Shown here one piece after another: positions 1 to 5,768 of a stretch of 7,079 bases of DNA; position 1 is the stretch's first letter; each line of letters starts with the position of its first letter. Position numbers and translations under genes: made by a program. Under the pieces are notes generated by a model. It searched no databases. It worked only from the letters and a program-made list of their open reading frames with translations, and was not told the origin of the DNA. This DNA comes from CAZOWL01 sp964583605 (GTDB lineage Bacteria > Pseudomonadota > Gammaproteobacteria > Chromatiales > Chromatiaceae), in NCBI GenBank assembly GCA_964583605.1, contig CAZOWL010000144.1:1-7079 (forward strand), in the 5' to 3' direction.

Positions 1-60
1 CGAGGCGACGTTTCATGGTCGGGGGTGGCTCGCCTCGCCCCATGATCGTTAGCGCCGCGG
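1..60 (+). repeat. Left copy of a ~60-bp inverted repeat flanking the three-gene module
   Basis: This segment matches the reverse complement of 4453-4512 at 51 of 60 positions by eye with no gaps. The longest exact blocks are 16 bp (22-37) and 17 bp (39-55). Similarity stops abruptly after position 60. The outer end lies at the window edge, so the repeat may continue to the left. It does not look coding. It could be one copy of a dispersed intergenic repeat or the terminal repeat of a mobile cassette. Confidence 0.85.
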
Positions 61-336
61 TGGGTCCGCAATCGATCAACTGTCTTCGCACGGCGGCAGC
101 GCTGCTCTTGCGTGGTCCTCTCGGGAGCGCACGGCAGGTCCCCAGCGTGTGTGACCCCTGTCATGACCGCTCAGGAAGTGAGTGGGCGTGCGGTTACGCT
201 TGCCAACGCAAAACGGGATCGTTATTGTTACGTATACAGCTTCTGCATGGATGTCTGTTGGCACCCCCGGCAAGGCATCGAGCGCCGCCCGTGACCTTCA
301 GCGGGCCGAACGAAAAGACGACAGCACGCTTGGACT
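61..336. other. Upstream intergenic region of the three-gene operon
   Basis: No convincing gene is present. Short open frames here are interrupted and have no recognisable protein character. The segment becomes locally AT-richer around 206-250, where a possible promoter lies (separate entry). The 5' leader between that promoter and the first gene would be about 100 nt. No riboswitch-like architecture was recognised. Confidence 0.5.
200..228 (+). promoter_or_regulatory. Candidate sigma-70-type promoter for the operon
   Basis: TTGCCA (200-205) and TATTGT (223-228) are separated by 17 bp, in the most AT-rich part of the upstream region and on the strand of the operon. The -35 matches the consensus at 4 of 6 positions and the -10 is imperfect. 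This is inference from spacing and composition only. Confidence 0.35.
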
Positions 337-1608
337 ATGAACGAGACGGGTATCGAACGATTGGGGGCGGGCCGCCAAGTCGGCAGTAGCCATCGTGAAC
401 CGCAGGCCTCGGTACGGGCGCATGCTCCAGGTGCCCTCGTAACCGCGCGTCGCCGCACCGACGCGGCCGGCTGCGGCGTCGAGGTCGGCGTGCGGGTCTT
501 TCAGCCCCGGCCGGAGGCGCCGATCGAGATCAATCTGACACTGAGCGTCACGCTCGGTCAGAGCTTCGGTGTGCAGCTACGACTCCTCTCGGAAGCCTAT
601 GACCAGGCCCTGGGAGCTGTGGGTACAGATCGTTCCTCGGCGGTAATCCAGCGCTTCTTTTGCAGTGATTTGGCGAATCAGGCGGAAGTGCTGTGCTCCA
701 GCGGCCTGCTGCAGGGCGAATGCGCGACGTCTCTGGTCGGCCAGGCGCCGATCGGACCAGGGAAGATCGCGCTGTGGGCCTACCACCTGCTCGACCCGGT
801 CGGGCAGCTTGCCAAATCGCGCGAGGGCGCCTCCTTCGCGCTGCGCCGCGGTCCGCTCGTCCACTATTGGACGACGGGGCTTCTGGACTCGAGCGGCCAT
901 GACGCCTACACCCAGTCCCAGCGGCTCTTGAACGCCTATGTCGAGGAGCAGCGAGCCCATGGGCTGTCCCTGGCCGGTCACCTGGTCCGCACCTGGTTTT
1001 TCGTCCGAGACGTGGACGTGAATTATCAGGCGTTGGTGAGGGCACGGCGCGAGCTGTTCGATGCCCATGGTCTGACTGCCGACACCCACTATACGGCCAG
1101 TTCGGGCATCGGTGGCGATGCGGCGGATACGCAAGCCCTGGTACTGCTTGATGCCTGGGCGATCTCGGGCCTTCAGCCGGCGCAGGTCACCTATCTCAGG
1201 GCGCTGGATCACCTGAGCCCGACGAATGTCTACGGCGTGACCTTCGAGCGTGGCACGGCGATCCACTACCGCGATCGCACGCACCTGATCATCTCGGGTA
1301 CCGCCAGCATCGACGAGCGGGGTGAGATTCTCCACCTCGGCGATGTGGACAAGCAGTTGCGTCGTACCCTCGAGAACGTCGAGGCGCTCCTCGCCGAAGG
1401 CGGCGCCACTGGGGCAGATATGTGCCACTGGATCGTCTATCTGCGCGATGGCAGTGACGCACCGCGGGTGCGCGCGCAGATGCGCGAGCGCTTCGGCGAG
1501 GCACCCATGGTGTTCGTCCGTGCCCCGGTCTGCCGGCCCGGCTGGCTTGTGGAGATCGAGGGGATCGCGGCCATCCCCAACGATGCCCCGGAGCTGCCTG
1601 CGTTCTGA
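337..1608 (+). CDS. Two-domain Rid-superfamily (YjgF/YER057c/UK114) protein, chorismatase-like layout
   Basis: The product is 423 aa with no signal peptide or membrane segment, so probably cytoplasmic. Residues ~310-415 form a recognisable Rid domain, with an HLIISG strand at 316-321, an Asn-rich helix (LENVEALLAEGGA), a YLRD strand, and the terminal CRPGWLVEIEG strand with the EIE at 406-408. The central part carries HLVRTWFFVRDVDVNY (215-230) and ASSGIGG (from 254). These resemble the RTW...N and (A)TGIG elements of chorismatases such as FkbO, Hyg5 and XanB2, which pair a degenerate Rid-like half with a C-terminal Rid half. Classical RidA/TdcF proteins use an arginine to bind the imine/enamine carboxylate. 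The aligned residue, 15 before the EIE, is Met391 here, so simple RidA deaminase activity is doubtful. The substrate is unknown. The first ~50 residues are low-complexity, but 337 is the only in-frame ATG near the 5' end. No clear Shine-Dalgarno is seen, so the true start may be a downstream GTG. The next gene follows after 106 bp. Confidence 0.8.
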   Translation: MNETGIERLGAGRQVGSSHREPQASVRAHAPGALVTARRRTDAAGCGVEVGVRVFQPRPEAPIEINLTLSVTLGQSFGVQLRLLSEAYDQALGAVGTDRSSAVIQRFFCSDLANQAEVLCSSGLLQGECATSLVGQAPIGPGKIALWAYHLLDPVGQLAKSREGASFALRRGPLVHYWTTGLLDSSGHDAYTQSQRLLNAYVEEQRAHGLSLAGHLVRTWFFVRDVDVNYQALVRARRELFDAHGLTADTHYTASSGIGGDAADTQALVLLDAWAISGLQPAQVTYLRALDHLSPTNVYGVTFERGTAIHYRDRTHLIISGTASIDERGEILHLGDVDKQLRRTLENVEALLAEGGATGADMCHWIVYLRDGSDAPRVRAQMRERFGEAPMVFVRAPVCRPGWLVEIEGIAAIPNDAPELPAF

Positions 1609-1714
1609 CGCGATTCTCGAACGAGCCTGCCGTTACCCGGTAAGAGGTGGCCGCCGTCGCGTTGTGCGCCGTCCCGGGGCGATGCTCGAGCCCTGCACGA
1701 GACCTGGATGGGAT

Positions 1715-2932
1715 ATGACATCGAATCTGAGAAACCTGCTTTATCTGCTTGCCTTAGTATGCGTCCTTGGCGTCGCCTTCATATTCGCCAAGCCCCGTAC
1801 GGGCATTGAAGGCTACCTGGTGCAGCGCAGTTTCGAGCGGGCAATTGCCGACTATGCGGAGCGGAACGTCGCCGCCACGCTCTCCCGTCTCGTCGAAGAG
1901 CTTGAGTTGCTCGAGGGGGCTGCGCGTCGGCTGCGCGCCGAGCCAACCGACTCAAATCTAAAGGCAGCGGCTTCCGCCTGGCGGACCGCGCGCGCGACTG
2001 CACAGTACACGAACGCCTTCGGCTTCGGCCCGGCCGCGCACTACAACTTTGACAAGCAGCTCGCCACCTGGCCGATCGATCGGCCGCTGATCGAGCACAC
2101 GCTATCGGAGATGCAGGGCGGCCGGCTCGATCTAGACGCCCGTCACCTGCGCGAGCGCATGTACTCAACGCGCCGGGGGCTCCTCGCGGCCGAGTACTTG
2201 CTGTTCCGCGATGGCCGGCCGCGCCGCGCGTCGGATCTTCGGCCGGCCGAGCTCGACTACCTGGCGGTGACCACCGAGGTCCTGCGGCTGGAGGCGACGG
2301 ATTTCCTGGCCGCCTGGGTCGGTACAGATAACCTCTCACCCGAGCGGGCCGACGCGCTCGCGGTAGCCGGCTTCGAACCGAGATCTTCCTATGCAGCTGA
2401 GTTCACCCAGCCCGGCGACTATTCCAGCCGCTATCCGTCCCCCTCGGTCGCGCTGCAAGAGATCATGGGGGATGCGGCCATGGTCGCTGAGGAGCTGTGC
2501 CCAGCGATCGAAGAGGTGCTCGGATCGGACGACCCGCGCGCCGGCGAGACCTGGGACAGCCGCAACGGCGCCGCGGACCTACTGGCCAACCTTCAAGGGT
2601 TGGAGAATGCCTATCTCGGGGGCCTAGAGGGAGTTCGCGGGCACTCCATGTCTGACCTGCTGGCCGAAATGGATCCGGTGTTCGACCGACGCATCCGGAT
2701 CGCACTGGCGGACACCGCCTATCGGATCGAGGCGGCTGGGGATCCTTTTGCGGAGGACCCGTCGGAGGATAGGGAGCTGGCGGTCAGGAGAGCCGTCTCA
2801 GCCTGCGAGAAGCTGTTTACACGCCTTGAGATCGCCGCCCCGTTCGTCACCATGCATCCGGCCACCTTGCCCTGGGCCGCTTACGGTGTCTACGAGGCGA
2901 CTGCACCGGTGTTGGCGAGGGGCATTCGGTAG
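1715..2932 (+). CDS. Imelysin-like (M75-like) exported or membrane-anchored protein
   Basis: The 405-aa product begins with a short basic-hydrophobic stretch (about residues 7-25, LLYLLALVCVLGVAFIFA), acting as a signal anchor or signal peptide. No convincing lipobox is present. The remainder matches the helical imelysin fold: a W-P-I-D element (Trp119) after FGFGPAAHYNFDKQLAT, the GLLAAEYLLF motif at 155-164, a long helix ending in LAAW, and a C-terminal LGGLEGVRGHSMSDLL segment. Imelysins normally carry GxHxxE as a metal-site motif. Here it reads G155-L-L-A-A-E160, so the histidine is Leu157. Family members are periplasmic or outer-membrane proteins tied to iron acquisition and often sit beside DHOR genes, as here. 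The open frame extends upstream to 1322, but that part overlaps the Rid gene in another frame. ATG 1715 gives the hydrophobic N-terminus and was chosen for that reason. Only a weak GGATGGG precedes it. The function is inferred, and metal binding or proteolysis is uncertain. Confidence 0.8.
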   Translation: MTSNLRNLLYLLALVCVLGVAFIFAKPRTGIEGYLVQRSFERAIADYAERNVAATLSRLVEELELLEGAARRLRAEPTDSNLKAAASAWRTARATAQYTNAFGFGPAAHYNFDKQLATWPIDRPLIEHTLSEMQGGRLDLDARHLRERMYSTRRGLLAAEYLLFRDGRPRRASDLRPAELDYLAVTTEVLRLEATDFLAAWVGTDNLSPERADALAVAGFEPRSSYAAEFTQPGDYSSRYPSPSVALQEIMGDAAMVAEELCPAIEEVLGSDDPRAGETWDSRNGAADLLANLQGLENAYLGGLEGVRGHSMSDLLAEMDPVFDRRIRIALADTAYRIEAAGDPFAEDPSEDRELAVRRAVSACEKLFTRLEIAAPFVTMHPATLPWAAYGVYEATAPVLARGIR

Positions 2933-2955
2933 TGCCGTGTCCGTGAATCTGCTGT

Positions 2956-2959
2956 GGAG
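2956..2959 (+). promoter_or_regulatory. Ribosome binding site deciding the di-haem oxidoreductase start
   Basis: GGAG at 2956-2959 lies 9 nt before ATG 2969. The in-frame GTG at 2954 overlaps this site and would add five charged residues before the signal peptide, so ATG 2969 is preferred. Confidence 0.6.
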
Positions 2960-2968
2960 CGATCGATC

Positions 2969-4444
2969 ATGAGCAGTCTACTGCGAAGCACTCTGTCAAC
3001 CGCGCCCCTTGCTGCTTGGGCGTCGATTATGCTCGGCGCTGCGCTGACCGGGGTGGCACTGGACGCCGACGCTCACAAGGCCCTGGGTACCCCGCCCAGC
3101 CTGGCGGAGGAGTACTACGCCGGCGGCCGGCAAGGAACGGTATTCAGCACGACCTCGAGGTCCATGGAGCTGCCGTCACCGGCAATCCTCGCCGACCCCA
3201 AGCTGGCGGAGATGTTCGGCCAGGGCGAGGCCATCTTCGACGGTAACTACGTGACCGATCCGGAGTCTCCGAACGGTGGCGTGGGGCCAATCTACAACAA
3301 CATATCCTGCATGAACTGCCACCCGAACTACGGGCGGGCGCGCCGCGTGGATCGCTGGACCGCCCAGTTCGGCAACGGCTACACCGCGTTCGTGCACACA
3401 CCGGACGGCAAGCTGGTAGACGGCTACCTATTCATGCTCCAGACCCACACGGTGCCGCCCTACGTGCCCTTGGCCAAGGAGGTCAAGATCACCTGGAAAC
3501 AATTCGTTGACAAATACGGCAATAAGTATCCCGACGGCGCGCCGTACAATCAGGGCAAGCCGACCGAGGGCACCCTCGTCTATCCGACCGCCGACCTGGT
3601 CGAGCCGCTGCTGCCCCTTCCCGCGGACTATCGGGTCTCGCTCGAGGCGACGATCGGACTTTACGGGACCGGACTGCTCGACGCCATCCGTGACGAGGAC
3701 ATCGTCGCCGAGCACCTGCGCCAGCAGGCCTCGGGAGGCCCCGCGAAAGGCCAGCTCGGCAAATGGATTTTCGAGGCCCACGAGGGCAAGGAGCGCCTCG
3801 GCAAGTACACGTGGCATAACACGCGGGCAACGCTGCAGAACGGTCCAGGCTTCAACGGAATGTGGAACGTCTACAATCTGACGCGAGCGGACAGACCGAT
3901 GCTGTTCGCATCCAACGAATGGATCGACAAGCAGGAAGAGCTCGGGTTGGATGCCTCCGTGCTGCGCGGGCCGCAGCCGGTGGAGATGACCGAGGAGGAG
4001 ATCGCTGCGCTGATGGTCTGGCATCGTGGGCTCGGCGTTCCCGCGGCGCGCGATCTGGATAATCCCAGGGTCAAGCGCGGCCGTGAGTTGTTCCACCAGA
4101 CCGGCTGCGCGGACTGTCACAAGCCGAGCTGGACCACCGGCCCGTATGAGTTCATACCCGCCTACTCGGGGCAGAAGATCTGGCCCTACACCGACATGCT
4201 GATGCATGACATGGGCGAGGAGAACCGCGGCTTGGCTAGGACCTTCCGCACGCCGCCCCTCTGGGGGCGAGGCCTCATGCACAACACAGTCGATCACACC
4301 GACATGTTCCACGACTTGCGTGCCCGCGACTTCGAGGAGGCGATCCTCTGGCATTTCGGCGAGGGGGAGGCGGCGCGCGAGGTGTTCCGGCACCTGCCGG
4401 CGGCCGACCGGGCCGCACTCATCGAGTTCGTCGAGTCGATTTGA
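2969..4444 (+). CDS. Exported di-haem oxidoreductase, DHOR/DUF1111 family
   Basis: The product is 491 aa. Residues 1-35 form a Sec signal peptide (basic Leu-Leu-Arg start, hydrophobic core, ADA before His36), so the mature protein should be periplasmic. Two cytochrome c haem attachment motifs are visible: CMNCH at 114-118 and CADCH at 380-384. The second sits in the family-typical context RGRELFHQTGCADCHKP. The C-terminus carries the other DHOR hallmarks, a RTPPLWGRG segment followed by MFHDLRARDFEEAILWHFGE and a terminal ALIEFVESI helix. Family members are putative periplasmic thiol/peroxidase-like electron-transfer enzymes, predicted to work with imelysins in metal-related processes; the physiological substrate is not established. 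The length is typical of the family and no key motif is missing. The gene starts 36 bp after the imelysin-like gene, consistent with one transcript. The right inverted repeat starts 8 bp after the stop codon. Confidence 0.93.
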   Translation: MSSLLRSTLSTAPLAAWASIMLGAALTGVALDADAHKALGTPPSLAEEYYAGGRQGTVFSTTSRSMELPSPAILADPKLAEMFGQGEAIFDGNYVTDPESPNGGVGPIYNNISCMNCHPNYGRARRVDRWTAQFGNGYTAFVHTPDGKLVDGYLFMLQTHTVPPYVPLAKEVKITWKQFVDKYGNKYPDGAPYNQGKPTEGTLVYPTADLVEPLLPLPADYRVSLEATIGLYGTGLLDAIRDEDIVAEHLRQQASGGPAKGQLGKWIFEAHEGKERLGKYTWHNTRATLQNGPGFNGMWNVYNLTRADRPMLFASNEWIDKQEELGLDASVLRGPQPVEMTEEEIAALMVWHRGLGVPAARDLDNPRVKRGRELFHQTGCADCHKPSWTTGPYEFIPAYSGQKIWPYTDMLMHDMGEENRGLARTFRTPPLWGRGLMHNTVDHTDMFHDLRARDFEEAILWHFGEGEAAREVFRHLPAADRAALIEFVESI

Positions 4445-4452
4445 GCGCCGGG

Positions 4453-4512
4453 CCGTCGCGCTAACGATCATGGGACGAGGCGAGCCACCCCAGATGATGA
4501 AATGCTGCCTCG
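4453..4512 (-). repeat. Right copy of the ~60-bp inverted repeat
   Basis: This is the reverse-complement partner of 1-60 (9 mismatches, no gaps). Its inner boundary lies 8 bp after the stop codon of the di-haem oxidoreductase, so the pair encloses exactly the three genes and their upstream region. Beyond 4512 the partner sequence is outside the window, so the full repeat length is unknown. Confidence 0.85.
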
Positions 4513-4524
4513 TCCCTGATCGTT

Positions 4525-4557
4525 CCCTCACCCCAACCCTCTCCCAGAGGGCGAGGG
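4525..4557. repeat. REP-like GC hairpin after the operon, possible terminator
   Basis: A CCCTCACCCC lead (4525-4534) is followed by a 9-bp stem with one mismatch, CCCTCTCCC (4537-4545) against GGGCGAGGG (4549-4557), with a 3-nt AGA loop. Sequences of this CCCTCACCCC...CCCTCTCCC type recur in intergenic regions of many proteobacteria. The hairpin lies 93 bp after the last operon gene and could limit read-through or 3' decay. There is no adjacent T tract, so a classical intrinsic terminator is not supported. Confidence 0.6.
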
Positions 4558-4789
4558 AGCGAAGGTGCTACGCGATTTTCATGGTAAGGATGCGGTGTCT
4601 GGACAGCCACAGCGACTAGGACGAAGGGTCTGCAAGAGAGCGTTTCTGCCCGCTGTGGGACCTCACGGCGGAGGAATTTCCCGGGGATGCCTGAGGAGTA
4701 CCAGCGGGCTGCGGACCCTTCTTCTCACAAGAACGGTATCCGCGGACTAGACTGCCGAAGACGTCCCTTGCGCCAAGCTCGCTTTTCCC
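4558..4789. other. Gene-poor segment with a possible frameshifted coding remnant
   Basis: No intact gene is present. Frame 4620-4694 reads with protein-like character (RFCPLWDLTAEEFPG) before a stop. Removing one G from the run near 4683-4686 would join it to a second frame beginning MPEEYQRAADP (4687 onward). This suggests the tail of a decayed gene of unknown family. The evidence is amino-acid texture only. Confidence 0.25.
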
Positions 4790-5200
4790 ATGACCACGCC
4801 CTTGAAGAAACTGCCCATCGGTATCCAAGCCTTCCGCGAGATCATCGAGAAAGGCTGTGTCTAAATTGACAAGACCGACGATGCCTGGGCTGGGCGCTGG
4901 CGAGCTCGGGCAAGTACTACTTTCTCTCGCGCCCGCGCCGCTTCGGCAAGAGTCTCTTCCTGGATACGCTCAGGGAGTTCTACGAGGGCGAGGAGCCGAT
5001 CTTCTGCGGACTCTACATCCCACGAGCGTTGGGGCTGGTCCAAGCGTCATCCGGTGATCCGGCTCGATTTCTCCGCCGGGATCCTCCAGAGCCGCACGGC
5101 GCTCGATCAGAGCATCCGCAAGATCCTGAGGCGCAATCAGCGCCGTCCGGGGCTGATCTGCGAGGCCGAGAGCATCCCCGGCTGTTCAGCGGAGCTGATC
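4790..5200 (+). pseudogene. Truncated AAA-ATPase-like / PD-(D/E)XK nuclease family gene
   Basis: The translation starts MTTPLKKLPIGIQAFREIIEKGCV, the typical N-terminus of the AAA-ATPase-like (PF09820-type) proteins that usually end in a PD-(D/E)XK nuclease domain. Three lesions can be read. (1) TAA at 4862-4864 replaces what should be a Tyr codon before IDKTD. (2) A tandem TGGGC TGGGC at 4886-4895 shifts the frame; deleting one copy restores AWALASSGKYYFLSRPRRFGKS. (3) One extra C in the run 5019-5021 shifts the frame back; deleting it gives LYIHERWGWSKRHPVIRLDF. The P-loop-like RPRRFGKS (FGKS codons 4942-4953) is intact. Recognisable homology ends near AELI at 5200. The rest, including the nuclease domain, is absent, so only about 137 codons of a protein normally several hundred residues long remain. 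The gene is non-functional. Lesion identity relies on recalled family sequence, not an alignment. Confidence 0.85.
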
Positions 5201-5215
5201 ATTGAGCCGTGTAGA

Positions 5216-5287
5216 AGGCTGGGCTAAGCAACGAGCCTCAGCAGACGCCGATGTTGTCGCGGAGGCTCGCTCTCGTTCGCCCAGCCT
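5216..5287. repeat. Large imperfect palindrome at the pseudogene break
   Basis: The left arm 5216-5239 (AGGCTGGGC...ACGAGCCTC) pairs with the right arm 5262-5287 (GAGGCTCG...GCCCAGCCT). There are 9 exact bases at the outer end and 8 at the inner end of the stem, with a bulged middle and a 22-nt loop. This shape is typical of REP-like or miniature mobile palindromes. It begins about 15 bp after the last recognisable codon of the truncated ATPase-like gene. Confidence 0.6.
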
Positions 5288-5353
5288 GCCGAGCTCGAAG
5301 CGCAGTCGGAAGGTGATCTGTCTTTTCCAGGCCGCCCCGGTTCGGATACCTCA

Positions 5354-5372
5354 GGGACGGACCAGGTTCCTT
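5354..5372 (+). repeat. GGGAC-type short repeat, copy 1
   Basis: It reads GGGACGGACCAGGTTCCTT. It shares CAGGG-N3-GACCAGGTT (with the preceding CA) with copy 3 at 6703. It is one of five related copies clustered around the endonuclease gene. Confidence 0.5.
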
Positions 5373-5381
5373 CATGGCCTG

Positions 5382-5412
5382 TTTACCCCTTTTCACCACA
5401 AGAGGGGGTAGA
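5382..5412. other. Stem-loop of about 12 bp
   Basis: Bases 5382-5393 (TTTACCCCTTTT) can pair with 5401-5412 (AGAGGGGGTAGA) around a CACCACA loop, allowing G-T pairs. There is no T run on either side, so it is not a clear terminator. The role is unknown. Confidence 0.4.
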
Positions 5413-5576
5413 ACGGAGAGTGCTATTTCTGCAAATTACCTTACCGCTTTGAACAGTCGGCCGGGAAAAGTCAGCTATAAAGGGGAGTAAGGAGGGACCC
5501 TCAAGGAACACAGTGAGGCAGGAGGCGGATCAGTGGAGTTGATCGCTGGACTGTGGCATAGGAGGTATTCCGGCAG

Positions 5577-5595
5577 GGGACGGATTTGGTTTCTC
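5577..5595 (+). repeat. GGGAC-type short repeat, copy 2
   Basis: It reads GGGACGGATTTGGTTTCTC. It is the most divergent copy in the middle (ATTTG instead of ACCNN) but keeps the GGGACGGA head and GTTT tail. Confidence 0.4.
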
Positions 5596-5768
5596 AAAGC
5601 GGGGTAGGATGAGAAAGCGTGATCTGTTCCGGTCTTCTCACGGTTTGCTCATGAGGTCGGGCGTGGGTATCGTCAGCTCGGTCTGCGTAAGTTGGAAAGC
5701 CCGCATCATGAGCTGCGGAGGAACAATCGGTCCGCCATTTTCTGAGAGGTGGAGAAACGGAAGATGTT

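Larger units (their letters stand above)
5288..5768. other. Intergenic region upstream of the restriction endonuclease
   Basis: No gene was recognised. A short open frame at 5609-5809 runs into the start of the next gene in another frame and looks spurious. The segment holds two copies of the GGGACRGACC motif (5354, 5577) and a hairpin at 5382-5412. Its base composition is more balanced than that of the operon on the left. No promoter with acceptable spacing was found; TTGAAC (5449) and TATAAA (5476) are 21 bp apart, which is too far. Confidence 0.5.

Noticed and set aside
150..165. Possible CRP-like site (TGTGA-N6-TCATG)
   Set aside because: Only one half-site matches; the other matches at 3 of 5 positions, which is expected by chance.
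218..236. Possible Fur box upstream of the operon
   Set aside because: Iron regulation would suit an imelysin/DHOR operon, but the best stretch matches the 19-bp consensus at only about 7 positions.
15..389. 124-codon forward frame at the left edge
   Set aside because: It starts inside the inverted repeat, overlaps the Rid gene start and lacks protein-like texture.
577..1428. 283-codon open frame on the minus strand
   Set aside because: It is antisense to the Rid-like gene, whose Rid motifs are clear. The reverse translation has no motif.
1633..1643. Short palindrome TTACCCGGTAA between the Rid and imelysin-like genes
   Set aside because: The 5-bp arms are too short to call an operator in a GC-rich genome without a second copy.
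1322..1714. Upstream extension of the imelysin-like frame
   Set aside because: It overlaps the 3' part of the Rid gene in another frame, is rich in Arg/Ser/Pro shadow composition, and would bury the hydrophobic N-terminus that starts at 1715.
3428..4531. 367-codon open frame on the minus strand
   Set aside because: It lies antisense to the well-supported di-haem oxidoreductase and reads as high-GC shadow sequence with no recognisable family. It even runs through the inverted repeat.
4790..5200. Treating the AAA-ATPase-like sequence as a functional short gene with recoding
   Set aside because: There are three independent lesions and the nuclease domain is missing; programmed frameshifting would not explain the TAA and the 3' truncation.
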